Below, piece after piece: positions 21,121-33,307 of a DNA stretch of 64,000 nucleotides. The notes under the pieces were generated by a model. It was not told where the DNA came from. It saw only the letters and a list, made by a program, of their open reading frames with translations, and ran no database searches. This DNA is from Sophora flavescens (taxonomy: Eukaryota; Streptophyta; Magnoliopsida; Fabales; Fabaceae). The position numbers and the translations under genes are program-made. The DNA lies in the NCBI GenBank assembly GCA_030762895.1, contig CM061064.1, positions 237,862,586 through 237,926,585 on the forward strand, given 5' to 3'. The stretch's first letter is position 1. The number at the start of each line of letters is the position of its first letter.

Positions 21121-22672
21121 TAATAATCACAGTAGTAATGATAATAATAATAATAATACTCATAATAATAATAATAATAATAATAATAAGTATAAACACT
21201 TTTAAAATAATTACCACACTCATGATATCATATCTCAAGTACCAAGTTCAAATCAATCAGTCAAACAGGCAATTAGCACGTAATAAAATAATATAATATA
21301 TGTGTAGCGCAACGACGATAAACGCACAATTTCTATACCGTCATCGGTACCACTGAGTAGTACCCTAATATGGTATAGACATTGTCCGTTACTCACTCTC
21401 GTGTAGGGTTTGGGTCGCCCTATGCCATTATCTAATTAAATGTAACCGCACTGTTTCCGATGTTAAATAGCTTCTTTCCTTCACCTGAGATGTCTTAGGT
21501 TAGCTCTGGAGTAACGAAACGGACACTCCCTATACTTCCTCAAGTCTGCCACGCACAGTTCTACACCCTCCAGGGCTCCAAAAATTCACCTGAACACATC
21601 ATTGTGAAGCACACGTTACGTGTAACCCAAATCTGAAGACGGAACTGAAAACCAATAAATGAATTGAAAGATAACCTCAATACCGTCGCCGACGGCATTT
21701 TGGCATAAAAAGGACATAGGTATACCATAGCCTAGATGAGAAAAGAAAGCTAGGGTAATGAAGTAGACGTCGCGAGGATCACAACGGTATAATTGGTTTC
21801 TCCATAGGACGAATGGATTGCGCAGAGATCTCTCTGGAATTTCACTCTCTCTCACGACCTCTCTTTATCTCTCTCTTTCTCTATCTTTCTCTTCTGTTTT
21901 ACGTTGTCTCCTCACCTTCTGACTTTTTTTTTCTTCATTAACTTAGGTTACATTAACTTATATACTAGCATCCTTTATGGTGAAGTAAGGTGACTCACCC
22001 ATGCTACACTAGACCTAAGTGGCGTGATTTTATGGTAAGGAAAGCAAGCAACTTGCATGGTCCTTGGCTGGTCATGAATTGGCCAAAATCTGCGTGAATT
22101 AAAGAAAGGAAGGGTAGTAGGAGGCGTGACCTTTTGGTTATCATAAACATGCTGAAGATTTGTGTGACTTTGCCACAAGCCCAAGCAGGAGGTGTCTCCT
22201 CATTAGCAAGCGGCAAAATTGAAGGTGGAGGTGTCAGGTATTTAATAAACTGCCGTATACCCCTAATCATAAGCCTAAAAGTTTATTCGAGTTAATTTAA
22301 TTTGGTTAAAACTTGTAACTAGGGTATAATTAATTAAGACTAGTGCTAATTACTCATAATGAGTAAAACTTGAGTAAATTAATTATAATCATCTAGCTAT
22401 GATTAAGATTTATATCTACAAATAATTATCTTTTAATGTTGTTGATGATAAACCACCTTAATTAAGAATTTAAATTGAGGTGCTTCCAATAGACGTTTTT
22501 GACGTACTTGCTTGAGGTGTTTACCTACTGAAAAATTTGGGTTTCTTGAATTTTATTTTGAACTTGCATATGTGTTTGGATTCTTAAATAAATCTTAGAT
22601 TTATCTAATCCTCACTCCCATCTAATTAAAATATTTAATTTCTTTTTTTTTCACGAAAGATAGGATGTTACA
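20263..22672 (-). repeat. Truncated LTR of the long-LTR Ty3 family
   Basis: It ends CACGAAAGATAGGATGTTACA at 22672 and matches the solo LTR halves at 48838-49616 and 58596-59842. In element orientation it starts TGTAACATCC and stops in the middle at 20262. Its start differs from the LTR at 16321-19376, so the two are different subfamilies and not simply the paired LTRs of one insertion. Confidence 0.8.
20894..21190. repeat. Compound (AAT)n/(GAT)n microsatellite in the LTR
   Basis: Nearly 300 bp of AAT units with short blocks of GAT. The solo LTR at 49430-49452 has only a few AAT units at the matching place, so it expanded here. Confidence 0.95.
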
Positions 22673-23443
22673 ATTTTGCTGTTGTACCTTGGTACATGCG
22701 TACAGAAGATGCACGAGAGGTTTCCAGTTTCACTCGGGGATATTATTCCCAATCCTGGAAGAAATATAATGTCAGGTACAATGGTGAGAACCATAGGGGT
22801 CTTACCCATGAATATCTTCTAGAACGACCAGCTTAGGTTTTGAGACGATGTTGGTTGATGTTAGTACGTATGTTTATGGCTCGGAGAGCCTTTATTTTTG
22901 GATGGAATGTAAATGGCTCGGAGAGCCCCTCTTTTGGATGAAAAATTTAAAATCTTTCATTTTGGTCAGGTATTTGTTTATGTAAATATTTTCATAAAAA
23001 TAACGTCTTCATGTTTTTTGTATGACTGGAATTCCTGGGATGAAAATGGAAATATTTCAATAGGTGTTTTTATTTTGGGATGTTGCAATTACAGAGGAGA
23101 CAGTCAAAATTTTTGTAAAAATATGCATGCTTTTTATTTAAGTACATTTCGAAAATAAATAGGCTAACGAGGCAATATTTGTAGGTCTGTGCGCCGATTA
23201 TGGTTTAGGCTTTAGGTCGTATTACAAATATATGACCAGAATTTGTACCATGATAGGTGAAAATGTGATGTTACTGTTTCAAAACAAGTTTAAATTTTAC
23301 CGTAATCGCATTTAAGAAACTTTATACCCGTTTTCTGGTGCTTATATGTTTATATAAATTAATTTCGGAAAGCAACCAACGAAATTCCCTTTTAATTAAT
23401 TTCTGCACGTGTTTACAAAGTAATGCCCAATGGGGGTGTTACA
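22673..23443 (+). repeat. 3' part of another Ty3-type LTR
   Basis: It contains twice-repeated GGCTCGGAGAGCC text (about 22877 and 22914) and ends GGGGGTGTTACA at 23443, typical of plant Ty3 LTR ends. The left side is cut by the LTR ending at 22672. A short ORF inside is not credible. Confidence 0.6.
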
Positions 23444-24813
23444 AATTCAATAGACAATTTGAAACAAATCCAAGTTAGAAAAGGGCATAATTGCTAAAAT
23501 TTAGAACCAAAAGAAAGGAAAGATACAAACAATTTGAAACAAATTATTTTTTATAATGACAATAGATACTTTATATTTCTTGTTGGTGTGAACAGACAAA
23601 TGTTTCCTTTGTAATGCACCTGGAAAATAAAAGGCACATTTAAGAAAGATAGGGATAACATCTAAAAAAAGTACATTAAAACAAAACATATTGAAATAAG
23701 CTAAATTTCAAGGTATAACATCTAACTACAATGGAAAGAATTAAAAATGTTGATCATTGTGGTTTTAAAAAAGAAAGACTAATGTTAATGTGACCGATCA
23801 AGTATATACATCTGACTCAATTGCATGGTCACTTTCGTCTTTGTTGAGCCACCAATTTCCATTGAAACAAAGGGCTCTACCTCTAAGAGAAAAGCCTTGT
23901 CAAAGGCATAAAGGGTGATGATTAATTCAATAGACAATTTGAAACAAATCCACGTTAGAAAAGGGCATAATTGCTAAAATTTAGAGCCAAAACAAAAGGA
24001 AAGATACCAAAATTTTGAAACAAATTATTTTTTATAATGACAATAGATACCATATGTTTCTTGTTGGTGTGAACAGACAAATGTTTCCTTTGTAATGCAC
24101 CTGGAAAATAAAAGGTACATTTAAGAAAGATAGATATAACATCTAAAAAAAATTACATTGAAACAAAATATATTGAAATAAGCTAAATTTGAAGGCATAA
24201 CACCTAACTACAATGGAAAGAATTAAAAATGTTGATCATTGTGGTTTTTTTTTTAAAAGACTAATGTTAATGTGACCGATCAAGTATATACATCTGACTC
24301 AATTGCATGGTCACTTTCGTCTTTGTTGAGCCACCAATTTTGATTGAAACAAAGGGCTCTACCTCTAAAAGAAAAGCCATGTCAAAGTCATAAAGGGTGA
24401 TGATTAATTCAATAGACAATTTGAAACAAATCCAAGTTAGAAAAGGGCATAATTGCTAAAATTTAAAGCCAAAAGAAAGGAGAGATACAAAATTTTTGAA
24501 ACAAATTATTTTTCATAATGACAATAGATACCTTATGTTTCTTGTTGGTGTGAACAGACATATGTTTCCTTTGTAATGCACCTGGAAAATAAAAGGTACA
24601 TTTAAGAAAGATAGGCATAACATCTAAAAAGAAGTACATTGAAACAAAATAAATTGAAATAAGCTAAATTTGAAGGTATAACATCTAACTACATGGTCAC
24701 TTTCGTCTTTGTTGAGCCACCAATTTCCATTGAAACAAAGGGCTCTACCTCTAAGAGAAAATCCATGTCAAAGGCATAAAGGGTGATGATTAATTCAATA
24801 GACAATTTGCAAC
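23444..24813. repeat. Tandem repeat, about 480-bp unit
   Basis: Units start AATTCAATAGACAATTTG at 23444, 23924 and 24406, with a fourth beginning at 24792. The third unit lacks about 95 bp. An inverted partial unit is at 62862-63245. No clear coding content. Confidence 0.92.
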
Positions 24814-24832
24814 TATATGGCCCACTCCATGA

Positions 24833-25610
24833 ACTAACCAGACATCATGTACCTAATTAGAGAAACAAAACTAAACAATCAAAAATCCCAGTTTTTGGGA
24901 AGAATCACGGAGCTTCTACCTAATGAGGGGGAGCCCTATCCTGACCCAGGAAGATATAGAAGATAAGTTGGGAGGTTAAATTATCTCACCATGACTCGAC
25001 CATACATTGTTTTTCCGGTCAGTGTTGTAAGTCAGTTTCTCAACTCACCATGTGACAGTCATTGGAATGCAGTTGTCCGGATCCTAAGATATATCAAGGG
25101 ATCACCTGGTAAAGGGATTGTTTATATGGACACGGGTCATACTAATATCATTGGGTATACATATGCAGATTGGGCAGGCGATGCTAGTGATAGGAGATCC
25201 ACTTTAGGCTACTGTGTGCTTATTGGAGGTAATCTGATTTAATGGAAAAGTAAGAAGCAGATTGTTGTTGCAAGATCAACCATAGAAGCAGAGTATCGTG
25301 CTTTGGCTAATACTACTCGTGAACTCCTATGGTTAAAATATTTGCTCCAAGAGTTGAGGTTTTGTGAGATAGGTCCTATGAAATTTGCTTGTGATAACCA
25401 ATTAGTGTTGTATCTTTCTTCAAATCCTATCTTCCATGAAAGGACCACGCATATAGAAGTTGATTGTCACTTCATCTGAAAAAATATCCTCTCAGGCATC
25501 ATCAAGACTTCCTTTGTAGGTACTACAGATCAACTTGCAGATACGATGACTAAGTCTTTATGCGGTCCTAGAATAGCATACATATGTGACAAGCTGGTTA
25601 CATCAGATAG
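24833..25610 (+). pseudogene. Copia reverse transcriptase end and RNase H (copy A)
   Basis: Broken frame with LPNEGEPYPDP, NYLTMTRPYIVFPVS and SQFLNSPCDSHW, then RNase H motifs YADWAGDASDRRST, ARSTIEAEYRALA and the DNQLVLYLSSNPIFHERTTH block. It ends with the integrase-independent tail TKSLCGPR. Stops occur near 24966, 25241 and 25479. It is the inverted counterpart of 62070-62827 and belongs with the LTR at 25623. Confidence 0.85.
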
Positions 25611-25622
25611 CTTGAGGGGGAG

Positions 25623-25846
25623 TGTTAAATATAATTAATATATGTGGACGGTGGATTTAAGTGGACGGTGGAGTCCCATCCATTGTATTCTTATGTTCAT
25701 TGTATATTTATCCTAGGACTTGGCATAGACTTTTATTGTTTTAGGAATCAAGTGCATAGTGAAGTGTATCTATATCTTGTAGTCCTTTTCATTATCAATA
25801 CAATGAAGTATTCAGTTTTATATTCAAGTATGATCAATAAGTAACA
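25623..25846 (+). repeat. Copia 3' LTR (copy A)
   Basis: 224 bp from TGTTAAATATAATT to AAGTAACA, preceded by the polypurine tract TTGAGGGGGAG. The matching copy is 61819-62051. Confidence 0.82.
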
Positions 25847-27824
25847 CGAAAGTAGAATAAGATCAAAGGGGCTATTATGAAATTGAATACCAAAATTAGA
25901 TGAACACTGACCTCTTCATGGACAAAAGTTCAGTAAGCAATAATATTGCATTAGTTATTAGGATAACCTTCTTGCTGTGAAGAAGTCCAAGAAGACATTT
26001 TCTGTTAATACTTCTTGCTATCTGATATATACAATCGGAATCTACTTCAATACAATATAGCAAGAGTGCCACCACATTAGATTTTTCAACCACATTTCCC
26101 ATTTCAAACCTACTAAAAAGAAATGATAGACTTCCAAAAGAGAAGAGATGCTTGACCTAAGCTGATTTTTCCTCTTCAATCAAAGAGGAAAGAAGACTCT
26201 TTAACTTGAAAACAACAGTCTCATCCCTATTTTTCAACTTAAGTTCCTTTGATTTTCCAGTGCATGAGAAGCAAAATCCAGAAGGTGATTAAAACGTTCT
26301 GACTTCCAATTATCAATCAAATGCTTTAAAATAAGGTTGGTAAGTGGCATGGCCGCACATTCTAAAGCATTTCCTTGTTACTGGACATGTTTTGTTTCCC
26401 TTTTCAAACCATGCCTTTATGGCTTCTCTTTCAAAGGTTTGACCAGTCTCTAGGGTGACTGGTTCCTCAAAGACATTTCCAGTAAGAGGACAAATAAATT
26501 CCTGTGGAATGCTTGAAAATCCAATATCTAATAAAATATGATACAGAAGGTAGGTACATTAATCTAACAGATTATATTTCTCACCTTCGATATCAGATCT
26601 TATCATATTTAGCTGCACATGAAAGATCAAAGATCAAAGAAGGTGATCAGAAATATGTAACAGAATGAACTATTAATAATAGCAAATAATTAACTGGGGG
26701 TAGTATCTTACTTACATTGTATTCCTAGCCCTTGTTTCTCTTTGTATATGGGTTTCATTACCCCCTTGTACTCTTATCAATATATTTTTGGCTTATCAAA
26801 AAAGAAAAAGCAAATAATCAAGTGTACATAAACATCACAGAAATGAAAACAGTGTATCTAATTGGATCGTGAACACAGTAGAGCAACTGGGATGGAACGA
26901 ATTTTGTATGTTTCACATTTCTAAAACAAATTTTCTTACATTACTCAGAATACTTGATTTTACATGTGGAACAGCATCAACTATGTGGCTGTTTAAATTA
27001 GTTTGGATGAAGAAAGAGTTAGTAATGCCATCACTAAGATTCTTTTCTTTCCATTCTTGTACTGTTGTCATTGAAGTTCCTTTCTGCTGTCAAATATTAT
27101 TGAAAATGTAAAAATATGCAGGAGGTAGAGCAAGAGAAGAATAGAAAAAAAATACAAACATGCAACTTCAAGCATAAAGATAACATTCCAGAAAATCAAA
27201 ACAATTGATGCAAGTTATTTATTGTGATTCTCAGCTCAATAGCTCAAACTATATGACTCCAAACTGAATTTTATTCAAGATGAAATATTGTGTTGCTAAA
27301 TATATTTAATAGAGAGATAAAGACTGCAAAGATCAAGTACATACTAAAGAAGGAATGTGATTGATAAGAACCTCCAATGCGCCAATGCCTTCTTGAGATG
27401 TTAATATATATGTTTTAACTCATTCTATGTTGCTACAGTGCAAACTTCACGCATCATGTGTTGAAAAGGACTAAGGTAATTAATTTGAAGTAGGAAAATC
27501 ACTTTTTATTCACTCTTACATGTTTGATTGATGTTGTAGAATGGGGTAAAAGAGTCAACCAATACATAATGCAGATCAAACAAAAAAGGAAAACAAAAGA
27601 CTGAAAATTAGTTAAAATTTTTTTTTTGGTAAAACTAATTTCAGTTTAGAACAAAATGGTCAACCATGTTCAAACAGTGGTAATAGATAATTATTTATTG
27701 ACTTAATTAACCACTTCATTAGTTGTTTTTAAACTGGAAATAATTTAACAGTACCAACACTTCATTCTTTTGTAATTTTCCTACCCAAAAAAATAGACAA
27801 AAAAGAGAAATTACTTACAGGATG
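25847..27824 (-). pseudogene. LIN-type U-box E3 ligase pseudogene, inverted duplicate (copy A)
   Basis: Minus strand holds an exon near 27090-26900 (VQEWKEKNLSDG, NSHIVDAVPHVKSS) and a U-box at about 26510-26385 (EFICPLTGNVFEEPVTLE, WFEKGNKTCPVT). After it come ARM-like text (LTNLILKHLIDNWKSE, KLKSLLSSLIEEEK) and LLTELLSMKR near 25920. The order matches legume LIN/CERBERUS and its relatives, ubiquitin ligases needed for symbiotic infection in legumes. The U-box here is uninterrupted, unlike in copy B. Downstream, one extra base after PVT shifts the frame and a TAG follows EEEKSA. Both defects are shared with copy B. The N-terminal region and the WD40 half are absent. Confidence 0.82.
26691..26808 (+). 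mobile_element. Short LINE insert in the LIN pseudogene (copy A)
   Basis: 118 bp ending TTTTTGGCTTATCAAAAAAG, flanked by the 10-bp duplication AGCAAATAAT (26681-26690, 26809-26818). The same insert and duplication are at 60845-60982 in copy B. Confidence 0.85.
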
Positions 27825-28887
27825 TGTAACATCCTATCTTTCGTGAATAAAAAAATTAGATATTTTAATTAGATGGGAATGAGGGTTAGATAAATCTAAA
27901 TTTATTTAAGAATCCAAACACATATGCAAGTTCAAAATAAAATTTAAGCAACTCAAAATTTTCATTACGCAAGCACCTCAAGCAAGCAAGTCAAAATCCC
28001 CTAATTTGAAGCACGTCAATTTAAATCCTTAATTAAGGTGGTTTATCATTAACAAAATTAAAAGATAATTAGACATAGATATAGATCTTAATTAAAGCTA
28101 GATAATTATAATCAATGTACTCATCATAATTAATTTGCACTAGACTTAATTAATTATACCCTAGTTACAAGTTTTAACCTAATTCAATTAACTAAAATAA
28201 TTTTTATATATGAGCAAGTAGCTCACGATTTTATACATGGAAGACACCTCCACCTTGGAAAAGTTGGCTGCATGGGTTTTGGGGACGCCACCTCCTCCTC
28301 ATGCAATTCCTCATGATATATTTCATCCTTTGATCATAAGTTAGCCATGCACCTGCTTGCCAATTTGATAAAGTCATTTCTGCCTTTCCTTTTTTTTAAA
28401 AAAATTAACGCCACCTTTAAGCCTAATGGCTAACCTTGGTGAGTCACCAATTATGAGCTAAGTGACACTTCTTCATCGTGAAGAATTTGCTGCCTTGGTT
28501 CTTTTACTTCTTTTCTCTCACCAATTTAACGGAAAAGAGAGATAAAGCAAAGAGTTAGAGAGAGAGGCCGTAAGGAGAGTGAAAGTTCTGATCTTGATTT
28601 CGAGCAATCCGTTCGTCCTATCGAGAAACCGATTATACCATTGTGATCCTCACGACGTCTACTTCATTATCCTAACTTTCTTTTCTTGATTTGGACAAGG
28701 TAAGCCTATGTTCTTTTTATGCCGAAATGCCGTCGGCGACGGTATTGAGGTTATCTTTCAATCCGTCTATCGGTTTTTGATTCCGTTTTCAGATTAGGAT
28801 TCCCTGTAACGTATGCTTCACAATGATGTGTTCAGGTGAATTTTTGGAGACCCAGAGGCCTTAGTTCTTTACGTGGCAGCAACAAAG
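27825..28887 (+). repeat. Truncated long-LTR fragment (copy A)
   Basis: Starts TGTAACATCCTATC at 27825 right after GGATG, the same junction as copy B at 59842/59843. Similarity to the B LTR stops at 28887. Confidence 0.85.
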
Positions 28888-29841
28888 GTAATGGTGTCTA
28901 TGGTTTCTTTCATGCTTAGTATTAGATGAGACACCTAGGGAATTGATGAATTGTAATATTAGGACAATTATATTTAGGCCCGGAAAATTAAATATCCTTG
29001 TTATATAGAAGGATATCAAAATTTTCCCTTTTTATGTTTTCATTTTGATTTAGTTTATGGACTATATATAATGTATGCTTTATAATTATGTAATTTTAGT
29101 TCCAGTTCCGATAATTAGTTATAGCAAACAAATATTTAAGGCACGGTTGCTTATCGTTATTTTATTATCTTTTGTAGCCAACAAGGCCCAACATAGTTGT
29201 AGATAACTAGGTTTTTGAATTCCTTAATTATGCTATCAGGAGTTTGATTCTTATCGTGTGTCTGGAAAACGTTTTGTTGGAAGAGGTAAAATCTACTTTG
29301 GTAATCTCTACACTTCAAAAGATATTAGTCTTCAACTATAGAGATACCCTTGGTGTACCAAAACATATCTTTTGTATTCGTGCTTGGTTGCTTACCCTGG
29401 GCTTCGCATTGGCCTAAAGTATGTGTGTGGAAATTCAGCTAATTCCTTGGTTCTCAGCTTCCAAATGGAAAGTGACTATACAAGAATTTGAACTCGAGTT
29501 TTCCAGATTTTTCTCTTTATTGGGACAAGTTATTTTTACTAGACCAATACTACATTGTTTTTTTTTTGTTAACCATGACGTTGGTTTCTTGTTTAAATAT
29601 ATTATCTTGTGTATATTATATTGCAGGGCCTACTTAATCAGCAATTTTAAAATTAACATGGCAAACAATCAATGGTAATATTTTAACATAGTTTCCGAGT
29701 GCTTGATGTTTCCATGTGGAACCTTAGAGACAACAATGCTTAATAATATTCTATTACAATATTACTACAATTGGTATATTAGCATGTGACTACGGATATG
29801 ATTTTGAGACTCCAAACCAAAGCAACGAAATGCCCAGTAAA
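28888..29841. other. Unassigned region
   Basis: No convincing gene. One open stretch ending near 29416 reads TLQKILVFNYRDTLGVPKH and a hydrophobic IRAWLLTLGFALA; it may be an exon remnant of a membrane protein I do not recognise. The rest is A/T-rich. Confidence 0.3.
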
Positions 29842-30488
29842 TAGGGGTGTTCATATCCAAAACGGTCCAAAAGAAAATCGAAAACCGATTAAAAAAATCG
29901 AAAACCGAACAAAACCGATGTCTATTGGATTTTTTTGGTTCTTGTTTTGTGAAAATCGATCGGATCGGATCGGATTTTGGATTCATTTTCTTAAACCGAA
30001 CCAATCCAAATCAAACCTCATATATAAAATTAAATATAAATTTATTCTATTTTTTATATTATTATTTTTTATTTGTTGGATTGTTTTTCCTAATAATACT
30101 TACTAGTTTGATTTGACATAATTTTTTAAACTATTTCTAAGTTTCAAACTTAAAAAAATATGTTATGGAACTAGTTGATGATGTTATTTATTTATTTTGT
30201 ACATAGTTTATGAAATGTTATTACATGAATATATAAACAAGCATATACAAGTTAAAGATTTTGTTCAATTTAGCTTGTAATCTTAACTTTTTGATGTAAT
30301 ATAAATATGTAATGATGTGTTTTTAAAAATTGAATTAACCGAATCGATCCAATTCCCATTTAATCGGATCAGATCAGATTTTTTTAAGGAAGCCATCCAA
30401 ACCGAACCGAACCGCATGCTCTTTTTATCTTTAGATCGGATGACTTTTTGTCTCAAAACCGATCCAAACCGAATCGCAATCACCCATA
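29842..30488. mobile_element. hAT-like non-autonomous element or MITE
   Basis: Starts TAGGGGTGTTCATATCC and is filled with AACCGAACC/CGATCGG-type short repeats. It ends near CGAATCGCAATCACCCATA. Such TAGGGGTGTTCA elements are common in plants. The right end is degenerate and only about 5 of 8 flanking bases match as a target duplication. Confidence 0.5.
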
Positions 30489-30899
30489 ACTGCAAATACA
30501 AAAAGAAAGCTATATATAAGAATTAAAGCCAGTGACAAGTGACAACCGTCCTTGAAACATTCAAATGAAGGACATGTTTGCTTGTTCCAAAACTTCCCAT
30601 TTTGTCCTCTCTCACTTGTCAAATGAACTTTTGTGCGTTCCCTCGTTGCCAATTGTTGTTCTTCACTCTATTTTCTGTTTGTTTCTTCTTACCAACTTAT
30701 TTAAACTCTTTTAATTTATATTATGGCCTTCATAAAAGTTTTTTGAACAACTAATTAGGGACACCATACGGTGTCCGTTTGTTTTTTTATGTATTTTTGG
30801 AATGTGTGTATATAAGAAAATTAAAAGTAAGTGAGAGATAGGGATAAATATATACGGTGTCCAAATAACACAACTGTTTTTTTTAGAAATGTTTTTTGA
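30489..30899. other. Non-coding spacer with a small GGACACC/GGTGTCC inverted repeat
   Basis: GGGACACCATACGGTGTCC at about 30758-30776 is nearly palindromic and ATACGGTGTCC recurs near 30853, which suggests a very short MITE. I see no gene. Confidence 0.4.
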
Positions 30900-31651
30900 A
30901 CACCCACCAGCGACACCTGTATAGCGCTACTTTTTTTTAAGCATTGACTTTTTTTTAAAAAAATTTAGCTTTTTTGAATACTAACTTTTTTGGTTAATTA
31001 CGTGTAAATATTTGGTTAATTCAGTTCATTATATGGTTAATGGGTCATCCTGAAACTTACAATCATTTTCCACAACCATATAAATATTTGGTTAATCCCA
31101 TGTAAATATATAGTTAATTCAGTTCATTATATGGTTAATGGGTCATCCTGTAGCATACAATCATTTTCCACAACCATGTAAATATTTGGTTAATCACGTG
31201 CAAATATTTGGTTAATTCAGTTCATTATATGGTTAATAGGTCATCATGAAGCTTACAATTACTTTCTACAAACATGTAAATATATGGTTAATCACGTGCA
31301 AATATGTGGTTAATTCAGTTCATTATATGGTTAATGGGTCATCCTAAAGCTTACAATCATTTTCCACCACCATGTAAATATTTGGTCAATCACGTGCAAA
31401 TATCTGGTTAATTCAGTTCATTATATGGGTAATTTGTGTGGAAAATTATGGCAAGCTTGAAGATGACCGATTAACCATATAATAAAGTGAATTAACCAGA
31501 TATTTGTACGTGATTAACCAAATATTTGTACGTCATTAACAAAAAATATCAGTACTTAAAAAAACTAAATATGAAAAAAAGAAAAAAGGAAAAAAGAGGT
31601 CTACAGTGTGATGTAGCGCACTGCACAGTGCAGGTGTCACACCCGGGTGTC
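30900..31651. mobile_element. MITE-like element with internal tandem repeats
   Basis: The ends are imperfect inverted repeats: ACACCC ... GACACCTG ... GCGCTAC at the left and GTAGCGC ... CAGGTGTC ... GGGTGTC at the right. The centre is a tandem array followed by an inverted piece of the same motif (AACCATATAATAAAGTGAATTAACC near 31470). No ORF. Element 2 inserted into its right tip. Confidence 0.55.
30995..31440. repeat. Tandem repeat, about 98-bp unit
   Basis: GGTTAATGGGTCATCC and variants recur at about 31034, 31132, 31230 and 31328, each with TTCATTATATGG upstream. Confidence 0.85.
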
Positions 31652-33301
31652 TGATGAGTGTGATTCCACCTCATCTTTGTCCATCATTTTGCATGCATTT
31701 TCATGTACTTTAGGCATATTTTTATTAGATTTTAGGTTAATTTTCCTTTGGAACGGGTAAGCCGGTTTTCGTGTGTTGTTTTGCAGATATAAAGGGTAAA
31801 TTGCTCAAGATCAACCATGATGAAGTTTGGATGAAGATGGAGCTTTAAAACTGAAGAAAATGAGCCAAACAGAGCCCATCACGGCCTAGCCGTGATGCCC
31901 ATCACGGCCTAGCCGTGATGCCCATCACGGCCTAGCCGTGATGCCCATCACGGCCATGATCGAGCAAAACTGAAAAAGAAGAAAGGCTGAAGTCAGAGTC
32001 TGTCACAGCCTGGCCGTGATAGGCATCACGGCCGTGACCCAAAACCACCACAAGTCAGAGCACATCACGGCCCAGCCGTGAAATTCTTCACGGCCATGAA
32101 ACAGAGGGCTCGCGTCGCGAGACGTATCTCGCGTCGCGAGAAATTGAAATTTCCAGATTTGCAGAGGCAGAGACCGTCACGGCCTGGCCGTGATGGCCAT
32201 CACGGCCGTGACGCGCATTACTTGGACCTGAAGAAACCGAATTTGGATCAGATTTTGAGTTGGTTTGGGACTCTAACTTCCCCATTTCTATAAATATGGA
32301 CCAAGGCATCAGAAACGGAGGATCAACACATTGGGGGCTACTACTCTAGGCATAGATTTAGGATCTCTTCTCTTCTCCTCTCTTCTCTTTTCTGATTTTT
32401 ATTATGTTGTCATCCCAGCTTGTCATCTCCATGGCAAGACTGGAGTAGTAGCTTAGTTTCTAGGGATTAGGGCTCTGCCCAAGGTTTGTAAATGATGTTA
32501 ATTTGATGTTGAAACCATTGTTGATTTCATAATTGTTTTAGATCTGATTTCTAGTGTGTAAATCACTCATAAATTTCGGCAACCGTTTATTTACGTGACA
32601 TAGACGTTCTAAGGAGGAACCTAACGGTGAACTTAGGATCTCTAGGGTGATTCACTCGTAAAGCCCGGCAGCCACTGGTTTGTGAGATGTGAATGATCCA
32701 AGGAGGAACCTAGCGGTGAACTTAGGTTATTTGCATGACCGAGACATTTCAAGGAGGAACCTAGCGGTGAACTTGGGTGTCGGACCTATAGAAGTCAGAC
32801 TTGGGACTGAAATCACGAGAGTTAGAAGCCGTCCCTCGAGGAGCAACGAGTTGTCACTGAACGCAAAGGGTCCAATCTGGGATCGACTACCACGAGAGTA
32901 GGGGTCGGGTCAATTGGGCACGGCTTTTGTAACCCGAGAGGGAGCTTAAGCTATTAGAGGATAAACTCGCCTTCAAGGCAATTTCGGTAATCAACAAAGG
33001 TAAATCAGTTAGCAACATAAACAACCTCAAAGGTAACCCAAATCCCTAGGAATCCGTTTTAGATAAAAACCCCATAAACAATTGTTTTCTGTTTTAATTG
33101 TTCTCTGCTCATCTATCTTTCAATTCAAAAACCAATTTCAAAACCCTCTCTAAACAGTCCAGATATAATCGATTTGATAATTAGTTGCGATTCGAGAACA
33201 CAGTCTCTGTGGGTTCGATATCTTTTATTACTTGACGGCAGTCCGGTACACTTGCCGGAATCGCACGAGCGTCGTCGCACGTCGACTGGCGCGACACATC
33301 A
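31652..33301 (+). repeat. 5' LTR of element 2
   Basis: Contains four clusters of CACGGCC/GGCCGTG palindromes (31875-32215) with three tandem 23-bp copies at about 31877-31945. Two CTCGCGTCGCGAG palindromes lie at about 32109-32141, and three repeats of AAGGAGGAACCTA-C/G-CGGTGAACTT at 32611-32775. Confidence 0.95.
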
Positions 33302-33307
33302 AGTTTT

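Noticed and set aside
20832..21296. Overlapping open frames of almost pure Ile/Met on both strands
   Set aside because: They are translations of the AAT/GAT microsatellite.
26869..27111. 80-codon ORF repeated at 60552-60794
   Set aside because: It is the antisense of a LIN-type exon. Its conservation comes from the inverted duplication.
29765..30106. ORFs on both strands in the region of repeated AACCGAACC text
   Set aside because: They are frames through a hAT-like MITE and share no protein feature.
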